Below, in pieces: positions 29,428 through 40,065 of a stretch of 59,210 nucleotides of DNA. The translations under genes and the position numbers were made by a program. Location: positions 1 to 59,210 of the forward strand of contig SHVN01000005.1 of the NCBI GenBank assembly GCA_009694215.1, read 5' to 3'. The notes under the pieces are model-generated. The model was not told the origin of the DNA. It searched no databases and was given only the letters and a program-made list of their open reading frames with translations. This DNA comes from Xanthobacteraceae bacterium. GTDB taxonomy: Bacteria; Pseudomonadota; Alphaproteobacteria; Rhizobiales; Xanthobacteraceae. Position 1 is the stretch's first letter; each line of letters begins with the position of its first letter.

Positions 29428-29676
29428 TCACCAGCCCGTCGCAAGCTTCTTTCGGAACTTCCGGTCGCGCTTGAGATGCCACTCGCGGCTCATGGCCTGG
29501 CGGCGGGTGCGGAACTTTTCCGTATGAAGCAGCACCCAGGCCCGCCCGCGCGTCGTCCGCGCGCCGGTGCCGCCGTTGTGCTGGCTGAGACGCCGATCGA
29601 CGTCGGTGGTCCAGCCAACGTAGGTCAGCGTGCGATCCGGCGTGCGGCAGCCGAGGACATAGACGAAGCTGGGCAT
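29428..29676 (-). CDS. GIY-YIG nuclease family protein
   Basis: 82-residue single-domain protein of the UvrC/YhbQ-like GIY-YIG superfamily. The motif is present as FVYVLGCRT followed by LTYVGWTTDVDRRLSQHN, with the conserved Arg and the Glu of SREWHLKRDRKFR. These short proteins are common in Hyphomicrobiales and of unknown role. Nuclease activity is inferred only. Confidence 0.85.
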   Translation of the reverse strand: MPSFVYVLGCRTPDRTLTYVGWTTDVDRRLSQHNGGTGARTTRGRAWVLLHTEKFRTRRQAMSREWHLKRDRKFRKKLATGW

Positions 29677-29710
29677 CCGCCGATTTTGCGCGATTCGCGT
29701 GAATGCGTTG

Positions 29711-30149
29711 CTAACGGCGTTTTTTCCGCGCCGGCCTTTTCGCAGCCTTGCCGGGGATCACCGCCACCGCCTCGACCTCGAACAGCGCGCCCTCGCGCGC
29801 GAGGCGGCCGACCTGGATGGCGGTCGAGGCCGGCGGCGCCTTGGTGTTCACGAACTTGTCGCGCACCTCGAAGAACGCCGGCAAGTGCGTCATGTCGACG
29901 AAGAAATTGGTGATCTTCACCACATGCTCGAAGCCCCCCCCCGACCGAAGCGAGCCCCGCTTTGAGGTTCTCGAAGCACTGCGTCGCCTGCGCGCGGAAA
30001 TCGCCCGGCGCGCCCGCGAACGCGCCGCCCGGCGTCATGCCGAGCTGGCCGGACAGATAGACGGTGCGGCCGGGCCCCACGGTCTCGACCACCTGGGTGT
30101 AGCCGCGCGGCGCCGGCATGGTTTTCGGATTCGAGAAGCGGTTGCTCAC
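29711..30149 (-). pseudogene. RidA family protein, frameshifted at a C9 homopolymer
   Basis: The GTG at 30149 has AGGGGGAA upstream and starts an RidA (YjgF/YER057c/UK114) protein: GYTQVVETVGPGRTVYLSGQ, QATQCFENLKAGLASVGGG. At the run of nine C (29934-29942; nine G on the coding strand) the frame is lost. With eight G the product continues GGGFEHVVKITNFFVDMTHL and ends normally at 29711 after PARKKRR. So one extra base in a homopolymer breaks or switches off the gene. RidA proteins hydrolyse reactive enamines/imines. A sequencing length error is equally possible. Confidence 0.83.
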
Positions 30150-30407
30150 GGCAATTCCCCCTGTTTTCGCTTGTGTTCATCGATCGGCTTTGAAGATATC
30201 GGCCGCCGATGGCTAAGTCGCGGTGTTTCCAGTGGAAAATCCGTCCCGGCCCTCTCACATTGCATTTACCCCTCTGGGGCTAGATTGCGGCGGGCTGAAC
30301 CCTTCCGGTTGCAGCGGCGACGAAAAACAAGGCCTGCAACTGTTTTTGCAGTGCCGCGTTGATAGGTACGCCGCAGCGAGAGTTTGTTCGGGCGTAGGGA
30401 GACGACC

Positions 30408-31126
30408 GTGGCTACCGCCGACCGCAGATCGATCCGCCGCATGGGTGGCGTTCTGCTCACCGCATTGACGCTCAGCCTGACCGGCGCCGCCCAGCCGGCC
30501 GCGGCGCAAAGCTTATTTGAGTCGCTGTTCGGCGGCGGCTTCCGCCGCAGACCAGTTCGTTCGCCGACCCGCTCGGCCTGATCGGCGGCGAGCCCCGGCG
30601 CGCTGACTCCGGCTTCGGCGCGGGCACGGTGTACTGCGTGCGCACCAGCGACGGCCGCTATTTCCCGCTGCAGCGCCACGCTGGAGCCGCGCCCGCCGAG
30701 CTGTGCAAGTCGTTCTGCCCGGCGGCCAAGACGATGGTGTTCTCCGGCAGCAGGATCGACTCCGCCGTGGCGCAGAACGGCACGCGCTACGCCGATCTCG
30801 ACAATGCCTTCGCCTATCGCGACAAGGTGACCGACAGCTGCTCGTGCAACGGCAAGGACGGGCTCGGCCTCGCCCGCGTCGAAAGCTCGGGCGATCCGAC
30901 GCTGCGGCCGGGCGACATCGTCGCCACCGACCAGGGCCTCTCCACCTACAACGGCAAGAACCGGACCGCGGAGTTCACCCCGATCAGCTCGTCGTCGAGC
31001 GAATGGGCGCCCCGCATGTCCGAGGTGAAGGTGCGGCCGGCGCCACCGAGCAAGACGATCGCGCCGGTGGCGAATGACGACACCCGCCCCGCCCACAAGA
31101 CCCGCGCCCAGGCCGCCAGGTATTAG
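30408..31126 (+). pseudogene. DUF2865 family exported protein, frameshifted
   Basis: The GTG at 30408 (AGGGAG upstream) starts VATADRRSIRRMGGVLLTAL, a signal peptide ending near AAAQS. The frame runs into TGA at 30579-30581. The other frame continues SSFADPLGLIGGEP from about 30551 and carries the Cys-rich DUF2865 core (TVYCVRTSDGRYFPLQ, CKSFCPAAKTMVF, DSCSCNGKDG) to the stop at 31126. The shift fits one missing base near 30550. DUF2865 is an uncharacterised secreted family of Bradyrhizobium-like bacteria, probably disulfide-bonded. Confidence 0.8.
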
Positions 31127-32220
31127 ACCTCCATCTGCGCAATCACCACGTCGGCGAGCGACAGCGACGCGGTCAATCCAGGCGATTCGATCCCGAACAG
31201 ATGCGTCAATCCGGGCAGCCCGTGCTGCGCCGGCCCCTCGATCATGAAATCGGCGGCGGGCTCGCCCGGGCCGGTCAGCTTGGGGCGGACGCCGGCATAA
31301 TCGGGCTGCAGCGAATGGTCGGGCAGGCCCGGCCAGTAGCGGCGTATGCTGGCGTAGAACGACTGCGCGCGCTCCGGATTGACGTTGTAGTTCTCCTCCT
31401 CGATCCATTCGACATCGGGGCCAAAGCGCATGCGGCCGGCGAGATCCAGCGTGACGTGCGTGCCCAGCCCGCCGTCGATGCGCGGCGCGGGATAAATGAG
31501 CCGCGAGAACGCCGGCCGCCCGGCGTAGCCGAAGTAGTTGCCGCGCGCGAGCACGAGCCGCGGCACGCGCGCCTGCGGATAATCCTCGGTCTGCCTCGCC
31601 AGCGCCTGCGCGCCCAGCCCCGCGGAATTCACCACCGCATCGACCGCAAGCTCGCCGCTTTCGCTCCCCGAAAAGCGCACCAGCCAGCCGGCCTGGGTGT
31701 GGATCAGCCGCTCGACCCGGGTATTGAAGGCGATCGCGCCGCCGCGATCCTCCAGGTCGCCCTGGAGCGCGCGCATGAACGAATGGCTGTCGACGATGCC
31801 GGTCGCCGGCGAGTGCAGCGCGGCGACGCAATGCAGCGCAGGCTCCATCGCGCGGGCGGCAGCGCCATCGATCAGCGCGAGACCCTCGACGCCGTTCGCC
31901 ACCCCCTGCTTGCGGATCGCCTCCATCTTCGCCACCTCGGCGTCCTCGGCGGCGACGATCAGCTTGCCGCAAATCCTGTGCGGCACACCATGCGAGACGC
32001 AGAACTCGACCATCAGGCGCCGGCCGCGCGGACAGTGATATGCGCGCAGCGAGCCGGTCGGGTAATACATGCCGCCGTGGATCACCTCACTGTTGCGCGA
32101 GGACACGCCGTTGCCGATGCCCTTGGTCGCCTCGGCGACGATGACCTCGTGGCCCTTCAAGGCCGCCGCGCGCGCGACCGCGAGCCCCACCACACCGGCG
32201 CCGACGACGAGGACTTGCAT
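31123..32220 (-). CDS. FAD-dependent oxidoreductase (L-2-hydroxyglutarate oxidase-like)
   Basis: 365-residue DAO-superfamily flavoprotein. The N-terminal FAD-binding motif is VVGAGVVGLAVARAAALKGH, followed by SSRNSEVIHGGMYYPTGSLRA, which matches the LhgO/L2HGDH group. C-terminal LFGIESPGLTASLSLAD closes the FAD site. Probably oxidises L-2-hydroxyglutarate or a similar 2-hydroxy acid. Its stop overlaps the DUF2865 stop by 4 bases on opposite strands. An alternative is a related glycerol-3-phosphate or amino-acid oxidase. Confidence 0.88.
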   Translation of the reverse strand: MQVLVVGAGVVGLAVARAAALKGHEVIVAEATKGIGNGVSSRNSEVIHGGMYYPTGSLRAYHCPRGRRLMVEFCVSHGVPHRICGKLIVAAEDAEVAKMEAIRKQGVANGVEGLALIDGAAARAMEPALHCVAALHSPATGIVDSHSFMRALQGDLEDRGGAIAFNTRVERLIHTQAGWLVRFSGSESGELAVDAVVNSAGLGAQALARQTEDYPQARVPRLVLARGNYFGYAGRPAFSRLIYPAPRIDGGLGTHVTLDLAGRMRFGPDVEWIEEENYNVNPERAQSFYASIRRYWPGLPDHSLQPDYAGVRPKLTGPGEPAADFMIEGPAQHGLPGLTHLFGIESPGLTASLSLADVVIAQMEV

Positions 32221-32298
32221 GGATATTCGGAATCCGTCGCAAAAATGACGGCGTACCGAACGACGTCAATCTTCCGCTGTCAACCAGTCCCGCCCCTA

Positions 32299-32535
32299 TC
32301 AACCGGGCGGCGCGAACACCGACCGCAAGAAATCGCGGTACAGTAAAACCTGACGCGGCAGGATGGTGATGTCGTTGAGCGCACGGCCGAGGATCAGCCC
32401 GCCCTCGACCAGGGTCGCGATCATGTCGGCGAGCGCGTCGAGATCGACGGCCTCGCGCGGCGGCGAGCACCCGACGATCAGATCGAGGCGTTCGCGGCCC
32501 GCTGTTGACCTCAAAGCTGACATTCTATGGCGCAC
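32299..32535 (-). pseudogene. TetR-family regulator, C-terminal fragment only
   Basis: The 78-codon open frame contains DLDALADMIATLVEGGLILG and ALNDITILPRQVLLYRDFLR, typical of the ligand-binding C-terminal half of TetR regulators. No helix-turn-helix is found upstream in any frame up to 32740, so the DNA-binding half is missing. It is a truncated remnant beside the TRAP operon start, and may mark the boundary of an insertion or deletion. Confidence 0.6.
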
Positions 32536-32658
32536 CCGCGATGTCTGCTAAGTGCCAAACGCCGACAACGTACCTGTGGTTACCGACGAACTGGGCAGTC
32601 CCTGCGGCGCCCGACATCCAATTGGGCATTCTGCCCGCCTGGCCAGTAATCCTCCCTT

Positions 32659-32674
32659 GTATTGGGTGCAATAC
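32659..32674. promoter_or_regulatory. Palindrome upstream of TRAP operon, candidate operator
   Basis: GTATTGGGTGCAATAC has 6-base perfect arms and a 4-base spacer, 70 bases upstream of the dctP-type ATG. It lies in an otherwise featureless 208-base gap after the TetR remnant. It could be an operator for the TRAP genes. The regulator is not known and may be outside the window. Confidence 0.4.
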
Positions 32675-32743
32675 TTGAGACAATGGCCCGGCTTGGCCCG
32701 TCGCTTGCTTCGCGTGGCTGAGTTTTAACCAGGGGAGATAGCT

Positions 32744-33829
32744 ATGCGACGTCGTGACTTCACCAAGCTGGCTTTGGTGGGCGCTGCGGGCGCCGTTGCG
32801 GCACCGGCCGTAGTGCAGGCCCAGGCCGCATTCAATTGGAAGATGACGAGCTTCTATGGCCCCAACGCCGCGTTCTATTCGACCGGTCCGGGCAGCGCGA
32901 AGGACCTCGTCAAGCGCATCGACGACATGTCCGGTGGGCGCCTCAAGATTCAGTTCTACGGTGCGGGCGAATTGATCCCGGCGGCCGAAGGCTTCGATGC
33001 CGTGTCATCCGGCACGGTCGAGATGAACTACGCCAATTCGTATTTCTGGACCGGCAAGAGCTTCGCCGCCCAGTACTTCACTGCGGTGCCGTTTGGCTTG
33101 AACTTCCAAGGCTTCAACGGCTGGTATTATGACGGCGGCGGTGCCCAGCTTTGGCAAGAGGTATACGACCGCTTCAATCTCGTACCGATCCTCGCTGGCA
33201 ACACCGGCGTGCAGATGACCGGCTGGTTCCGCAAGGAGATCAAGACCGTCGACGACCTCAAGGGCATCAAGATGCGCATCCCGGGCCTCGCGGGACGCGT
33301 CTACAAGGAACTCGGCGTCGATGCGCGCTTGATCGCGCCGGGTGAAATCTTCCCCAACCTTGAACGCGGCGTGATTGATGCCGCCGAGTTCGTCGGCCCG
33401 TATCTCGACCGGCAGCTCGGCCTGCACAAGGTCGCAAAGTATTACTACACGACCGGCTGGCACGAGATGGCCACCGCCAGCGAGCTCATCATCAACAAGG
33501 CGAAGTGGGCAAGCTTGCCTGCCGATCTCAAAGCGATCGTCGAGAATGCCTGCGCTGCCTGCAACGTCATCAGCGAGGCCTGGTGCCAGAAGAACAATGC
33601 CGAGGCGATGGAGGACTTGGTGAAGAACCACGGCATCATCGCTCAGCCGCTGCCCGATGCCGTCGTGAAGGCGTTGCGCGTGGCGACCGACAAGATTCTC
33701 GCCGAAGCGGTGGCGCGCGATCCTGTGACCAAGAAGGTCCACGACTCCTACATGGCCTATAAGGCCAACTACGACGCCTGGGCCGACCTCAGCGAACTCG
33801 TCTATCACACCAAGATCCGCAAGGCTTAG
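32744..33829 (+). CDS. TRAP transporter substrate-binding protein (DctP/TakP-like)
   Basis: 361-residue periplasmic solute receptor. MRRRDFTKLALVGAAGAVAA is a twin-arginine-type signal ending near VVQAQA. The DctP fold includes GTVEMNYANSYFWTGK, the key Arg in GIKMRIPGLAGRVY and the substrate region NLERGVIDAAEFVGP. The layout resembles TakP-type receptors for 2-keto acids, but ligand is inferred. AGGGGAGATAGCT provides the ribosome-binding site. First gene of a three-gene TRAP operon. Confidence 0.92.
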   Translation: MRRRDFTKLALVGAAGAVAAPAVVQAQAAFNWKMTSFYGPNAAFYSTGPGSAKDLVKRIDDMSGGRLKIQFYGAGELIPAAEGFDAVSSGTVEMNYANSYFWTGKSFAAQYFTAVPFGLNFQGFNGWYYDGGGAQLWQEVYDRFNLVPILAGNTGVQMTGWFRKEIKTVDDLKGIKMRIPGLAGRVYKELGVDARLIAPGEIFPNLERGVIDAAEFVGPYLDRQLGLHKVAKYYYTTGWHEMATASELIINKAKWASLPADLKAIVENACAACNVISEAWCQKNNAEAMEDLVKNHGIIAQPLPDAVVKALRVATDKILAEAVARDPVTKKVHDSYMAYKANYDAWADLSELVYHTKIRKA

Positions 33830-33832
33830 AGG

Positions 33833-34336
33833 GTGAATTCAGCGCAGAAGCTTGCCGGCGGGATCGATTGGTTCATCGATCTCGTCGGCCGCGCCACCTC
33901 CTGGCTCGCGCTCATCCTCGCTCTGGTGATGGGCTCCAACGTATTGTTGCGGTATGGCTTCTCGATCGGTTCGATCGCGATGCAGGAGCTGGAATGGCAC
34001 ATCATGGTGCCGATCTGCGTGTTCGGCATGTCCTACGCGCTCCGGCACGGCGAGCACGTGCGCGTCGACGTACTGTTCCAGTATTTCAGCGCGCGGAACA
34101 AGTTGCTTGTTGAAGTGATCACGGCGGTCTGCGCCATGCTGCTGTCGATCATCGTGATCCGGTTGTGCCTTCCTTACGTGTGGCAGTCCTGGAGCATCGG
34201 CGAGGGCACCGCCAATCCCGGCGGCATTGACTATCGCTATGTCGTAAAGGTGCTGATCCCCATCGGTTTTGCATTGTTCTTTGTGCAGTCGCTGTCAGAG
34301 GCGATCAAGAGCTACCTCGCGCTGCGGAGAGCATGA
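33833..34336 (+). CDS. TRAP transporter small permease (DctQ)
   Basis: 167-residue integral membrane protein with four predicted helices and the DctQ pattern: an amphipathic N-terminus, GSNVLLRYGFSIGSIAMQEL and SYALRHGEHVRVDVLFQY. The GTG at 33833 starts 3 bases after the receptor stop. It overlaps the large permease by 4 bases (ATGA). With DctM it forms the membrane part of the Na+-coupled TRAP carrier. Confidence 0.92.
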   Translation: MNSAQKLAGGIDWFIDLVGRATSWLALILALVMGSNVLLRYGFSIGSIAMQELEWHIMVPICVFGMSYALRHGEHVRVDVLFQYFSARNKLLVEVITAVCAMLLSIIVIRLCLPYVWQSWSIGEGTANPGGIDYRYVVKVLIPIGFALFFVQSLSEAIKSYLALRRA

Positions 34337-35661
34337 TGTTTTCGTTCGAAGTGCTCGCCGTACTGATGCTGGTGTCGTTCTTTGTCCTGCTTCTGGCGGG
34401 CATTCCGGTTGCGCTGACGCTGGCGATCTCGGGCTTCGTCTTCGGCTTTCTCGGCTTCGGCGCGCTGCTGTTCAATCTGTTGCCGCATCGCCTGTTCGGC
34501 GTGGTCACGAATGCCACGCTGCTCGCAATCCCGTTGTTTGTGTTCATGGGGATGATGCTCGAGCGGTCTAAGCTTGCAGAAGACCTGATGGACGTGATCG
34601 GCCTCGTCGCGGGTTCGCTGCGTGGCGGGCTCGGCATCGGCATCGTCCTGGTGGGCGTCCTGATGGGGGCGACCACAGGCATTGTCGGAGCGACAGTGGT
34701 GACGCTCGGCCTGCTGACGCTGCCCGGCATGCTCCGGCGCGGCTACAACAAGGGCGTCGCCTGCGGCGTTATCTGCGCATCCGGAACGCTGGGCCAGATT
34801 ATTCCGCCAAGCCTCATTCTCATTCTTCTGGCCGACATCATGAACGAGTCGGTCGGCACGCTGTTCGCCGCCGCGATGATCCCCGGCCTGATGCTGGCTG
34901 GCATCTATGTCGTCTACATCCTTGTTCTCGGCATGGTGCGGCCCGACTTGGTGCCCGCGATACCTGCGGACGAGCGGGCGCTGGTGTCGACTTCCCAACT
35001 CGCTGGCCGGTTGCTCAAGGTCGTTGCGCCGCCGGTTGGGCTGGTCGGCGCTGTGCTCGGTTCGATCATCGCGGGCATAGCCGCGCCCTCCGAAGCAGCC
35101 TCGATGGGCGCGCTCGGCTCGATCCTGATCACCGCCATCACCGGCCGGTTGTCATGGCGGGTGCTGCGCGAAACCTGCCAGGCGACCATCAAGATCACCG
35201 CGATGATGATGTTCATCCTGATGTGCGCGCAAGTGTTTTCTCTGGCGTTCCGGGGCCTGCAGGGCGAGCGGCTGGTTCAGGACCTGTTCGCGTTCCTGCC
35301 GGGCGGCATCAACGCCGGCATCTGGTTCCTGATGCTCATCATCTTCGTTCTCGGCTTCTTCATCGAGTGGATCGAGATTTCCTACATCGCTGTGCCGCTG
35401 TTCCTACCGGTGTTCATTTCCGCTAACGTCGACATGGTGTGGCTGGCGACGCTGATCTGCGTCAACCTGCAGACCTCGTTCCTCACGCCGCCGTTCGGAT
35501 GGGCACTGTTCTTCCTGCGCGGCGTTGCGCCGCCGGAGGTCACGACCGGCGACATCTATCGCGGCATCATTCCGTTCGTCGGGATGCAGATTCTCGCGCT
35601 AGTCTTGGTGTTCGCATTTCCCGGCCTAGCCACGTGGCTGCCCAAGGCGATTGGCTGGTAA
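34333..35661 (+). CDS. TRAP transporter large permease (DctM)
   Basis: 442-residue DctM-type permease with about 12 hydrophobic helices. Family-specific segments include LAIPLFVFMGMMLERSKLAE, SGTLGQIIPPSLILILL and NLQTSFLTPPFGWALFFLRG. The start overlaps the DctQ stop. The operon ends here; no regulator or catabolic gene follows, so the substrate cannot be inferred from neighbours. Confidence 0.94.
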   Translation: MMFSFEVLAVLMLVSFFVLLLAGIPVALTLAISGFVFGFLGFGALLFNLLPHRLFGVVTNATLLAIPLFVFMGMMLERSKLAEDLMDVIGLVAGSLRGGLGIGIVLVGVLMGATTGIVGATVVTLGLLTLPGMLRRGYNKGVACGVICASGTLGQIIPPSLILILLADIMNESVGTLFAAAMIPGLMLAGIYVVYILVLGMVRPDLVPAIPADERALVSTSQLAGRLLKVVAPPVGLVGAVLGSIIAGIAAPSEAASMGALGSILITAITGRLSWRVLRETCQATIKITAMMMFILMCAQVFSLAFRGLQGERLVQDLFAFLPGGINAGIWFLMLIIFVLGFFIEWIEISYIAVPLFLPVFISANVDMVWLATLICVNLQTSFLTPPFGWALFFLRGVAPPEVTTGDIYRGIIPFVGMQILALVLVFAFPGLATWLPKAIGW

Positions 35662-35917
35662 GAACCCGATTCCGCTCTTTACGGGCGAGTGTCGAATAGA
35701 ACCGGAATCCCGTAAACATCGGCAACCGGCATATGGACGTGCCGTACTGAGCGCGCAGTTTGAGCGTACGATGAGGCGGTCTGACGGCCGCTTCGGGTCA
35801 TAAGCAGACGTTCCGCCGCTTTTGCGCGGGGTGTGGCTTCCGGTGCATTGAGACAACACCGCGGGCAATGCTAGGTTTTCAGCCCGTATATCCGGCCTGC
35901 GTATTGGGTCCGTTGCG

Positions 35918-36436
35918 ATGTGGCGAGAGTATTTTGGCTTTGCCGGGACCGCGCTCGCGGTCGTCAACGGGCTGATCGCCATCGCCATCGCGCTGCTGCC
36001 GGTCCGGCGATCGGTGCTCAAGCTCCGGCTCGGCGCCGCCGCCCTGATGCTGGGCGCGCTCGCGGTCGGCGCGGCTTTTTATTCGAGGTACCATGCCAGC
36101 GTTCAGATAGAGCGGCAGCAGGCCGACCGCGCCGAGATCCGGATGCGGCTCGACAACTTCATCTGGGAAGGCCGCGAGCTGCTCGGCCAGATCAGGGATG
36201 CCAGGCGCGAGCTGCCGGCGCGGGCCGCCGACGAGTGGGCGCAGCGGGCGGAAACCTATCTCGGCGACAAGCTTAGCGAGCGGATGATTCCCCGCTTCCG
36301 CAAGGAAGCCAACGAAATGTACGGCGACGGCGACACGAGCGTCGCCGCCCCGCGCTTGGGCTACTGGCGCGCGGTGCGAAACCGCATCGTCAATCTGGAA
36401 GCGATCGTCGCGGAATTCCCGGACCGGCGGCCTTGA
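35918..36436 (+). CDS. Hypothetical membrane protein
   Basis: 172-residue protein not assigned to a family. Two hydrophobic segments near the N-terminus (residues 9-27 and 37-55) are followed by a charged, mostly helical C-terminal part of about 115 residues, probably facing the cytoplasm or periplasm. Its stop is about 20 bases before a strong hairpin terminator shared with the converging pckA. The 256 bases before it hold only degenerate inverted repeats. Confidence 0.6.
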   Translation: MWREYFGFAGTALAVVNGLIAIAIALLPVRRSVLKLRLGAAALMLGALAVGAAFYSRYHASVQIERQQADRAEIRMRLDNFIWEGRELLGQIRDARRELPARAADEWAQRAETYLGDKLSERMIPRFRKEANEMYGDGDTSVAAPRLGYWRAVRNRIVNLEAIVAEFPDRRP

Positions 36437-36456
36437 ACGGCGGACGGCCTAAACAA

Positions 36457-36482
36457 AAAGGGCGGCCATGCGGCCGCCCTTT
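36457..36482. terminator. Bidirectional intrinsic terminator between the hypothetical gene and pckA
   Basis: Perfect 11-bp stem AAAGGGCGGCC / GGCCGCCCTTT with loop ATGC, preceded by A-rich and followed by T-containing sequence. It lies between the converging genes ending at 36436 and 36503, so it can terminate both. Confidence 0.85.
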
Positions 36483-36502
36483 GTCGATCTCCTTTGCCGG
36501 GA

Positions 36503-38122
<1,620 letters not shown>

Positions 38123-38293
38123 GAAAATTCCTCCTCACGCTTCCGGCCGATTGCGTTCAGCCGGAACTCCCTGGCGGCCGTTTTAGAGCGGCCTTTGGGA
38201 CGATGATACCCCTTGGCTTGATGCGGGCGACTTTTAGTCGCGAATGCAGCGCCTGCCAAGACCAAACGCGCATGGGTACGCTACGGCGCCGCT

Positions 38294-38307
38294 TTGATCT
38301 CGATCAA
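38294..38307. promoter_or_regulatory. FNR/FixK-type binding site upstream of pckA
   Basis: TTGATCTCGATCAA matches the TTGAT-N4-ATCAA consensus perfectly. It lies in the 282-base region between pckA (leftward start at 38122) and the end of the broken hydrolase. It would place pckA under oxygen-responsive control if bound. The rest of this region shows a short palindrome (GCGACTTTTAGTCGC at 38227-38241) and no gene. Confidence 0.5.
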
Positions 38308-38404
38308 TGCGGAACCTGCGCCGATTCGAAATGTGGGTAACCTTACCGGCGGCCGGCGCCGCCTCCGCGTTGCGCTGCAACACGAAATCCAATGCGCTAG
38401 TCCG

Positions 38405-39447
38405 TCAATCCGCCAGCCCCTTGCCGACCAGCCATTTCTGGATGACCTCGGCGATCTGCATATTGTTCTTGTCCTGCATCAGCATGTGACCGTTGCCCTT
38501 GATGCCGATCTCGGGGAGGTTGATCCAGTCGACCGTGCCACCGGCGGCCTTGATGGCGTTGCCGTATTCGGTGTCGATCTTCTTGAACGTCGACCAGCGC
38601 GGGTGCTGATCGACATAGTCGCCGAACAGCATCAGCACCGGGACGTCCTTCAGCTTGGGTGCGTTGGCGATGATGCCCGCCGTTGCCGACTCGACCGCGA
38701 CGATGGCCTTGATCTTGTCGGCCGCTGCTCCGCGACCTTGAAGCCGAACGCCCCGCCCTGGCTGTGCAGCAGCAGCAGCAGCACGCACGGGCAGACCTTG
38801 TCCACGTATTCGATATACGCCGCCATGATCGCGCTGTCGTTAGACAGCCATCGTAGCACCGACTGCTTCATGTAGTTGGCATAGGCCTCGACCGGAAACT
38901 GGCTGCCCGGCATCACCTTCTGCTTGGCCGAATCGGCGTTCCACGAGCCCTCGCCGTCGCCGATGCGGAATCGCTCGAACGGGTCCTGGTAGGTCAGGAA
39001 GGTCGGCTCCGACGGCCACACGTCGGGCGAGGCGAAGCCCGAGCCGCCGCGCTCCACCGCGTCGGATACATAGATGTCCCAGCCCTTGCGGATGAAGAAG
39101 TTCACCCACCCTTCGCGGCCGTCGGGCGTGCTCTCGTATGTGACGCCGGTCAGCCCGCCGCCATGCCACATCAAGAGCGGCACCTTCCCCTTCTTGTTCT
39201 TCGGCAGGAAATATTGCGCGTACATCTACTCGACCATGTACTGGCCGTTCGGATCGAGCTTGGTCTGCGGCCCGCCCGGCTAGCGCACGATCATGCGCAC
39301 CTCCTTGCCTTTGACCTCGACGACCCGCCCGCCGACATGGAACGAGCCCATGCCGCGCAGCACGATGTCATCGTCGGCCCGCACCGGCGCGACAGCGCCC
39401 GGCGTGACGGCGAGCGCGAGCAGCATGGCTGATAGCAAGCGACGCAT
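38405..39447 (-). pseudogene. Secreted alpha/beta hydrolase (esterase), two in-frame TAGs and a frameshift
   Basis: The ATG at 39447 starts a signal peptide (MRRLLSAMLLALAVTPGAVA) and DDDIVLRGMGSFHVGGRVVE. TAG at 39280-39282 interrupts VRMIVR-*-PGGPQTKLDPNG, and a second TAG in the same frame at 39226-39228 interrupts QYMVE-*-MYAQYFLP, where Gln is usual. The hydrolase core LLMWHGGGLTG follows. Near 38729 one missing base (probably CAGGCGG to CAGCGG) shifts the frame. The C-terminal part AADKIKAIVAVESATAG continues to GNGHMLMQDKN (catalytic His region) and the stop at 38405. Three lesions in well preserved sequence. Confidence 0.85.
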
Positions 39448-39539
39448 GATGACCTCCCAGGAATGTCTTGTCGTTGCCGGAGAGTCTGCCGCATCGCCGA
39501 GCGCTGCGTCCATCCGTGGGCAGCGGCAGGCAGGGCGCG

Positions 39540-40057
39540 CTACCGCCCTCTGATGCCGGCGATATCGGCAAGGCGGCGCCGGAAGCCTTCGAAATTATTG
39601 GCGGTCCATTCGCGCTTGGGGGAATCGTTGACAAGGCTGAAGCTCCTGTCAGGGCCGATCAGGCGTGCCTCGATCGAAAATGTCGTGCTGTTGTCGGTCC
39701 AGTCGACCTCGCGGTTCACCTGAAAGACACGCACGCCTTCAGTCGTGCGCTGTTTCGGCTCGGCGACGCGCACCTCGCGCATGCGGCCGGTGCCGGAATA
39801 ATGCTTGGCCAGGCCGCGGTGATGATTTTCAAACTCGGCCATTGTGAACGCTGGCCGGTGCGGCTGCGGCTTATAGCTGACCACCGAGCCTGCGGCGCAG
39901 ATTTGACTGGCGCAACGGTAATAGACGCTGCCGCCGTCGCGAGCCTCCTGCCGCCATCCTCGATGGCCAGGGCAATGACGTCCTGCGCGGCCGCGGGCCG
40001 CCCTGCGCCGCACATCAGCGCAATCGCGAGCCATCCGATCTGCAGCACAAGACGCAT
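39540..40057 (-). pseudogene. Hypothetical exported protein, frameshifted
   Basis: The ATG at 40057 begins a clear signal peptide (MRLVLQIGWLAIALMCGAGR, cleavage near AAAQD). After ALAIEDGG the frame must shift, by one missing base near 39960, to continue QEARDGGSVYYRCASQICAA and run to IAGIRGR at 39540. The mature part has two Cys close together and no known domain that I recognise. Neither frame alone gives a sensible protein. It ends 93 bases upstream of the broken hydrolase start on the same strand. Confidence 0.65.
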
Positions 40058-40065
40058 ATTGTCTC

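Noticed and set aside
35662-35917. Mobile element or small RNA in the gap after the TRAP operon
   Set aside because: Short repeats such as TTTACGGG/CCCGTAAA are present, but they do not nest into a stable structure, and no transposase or promoter-terminator pair is visible.
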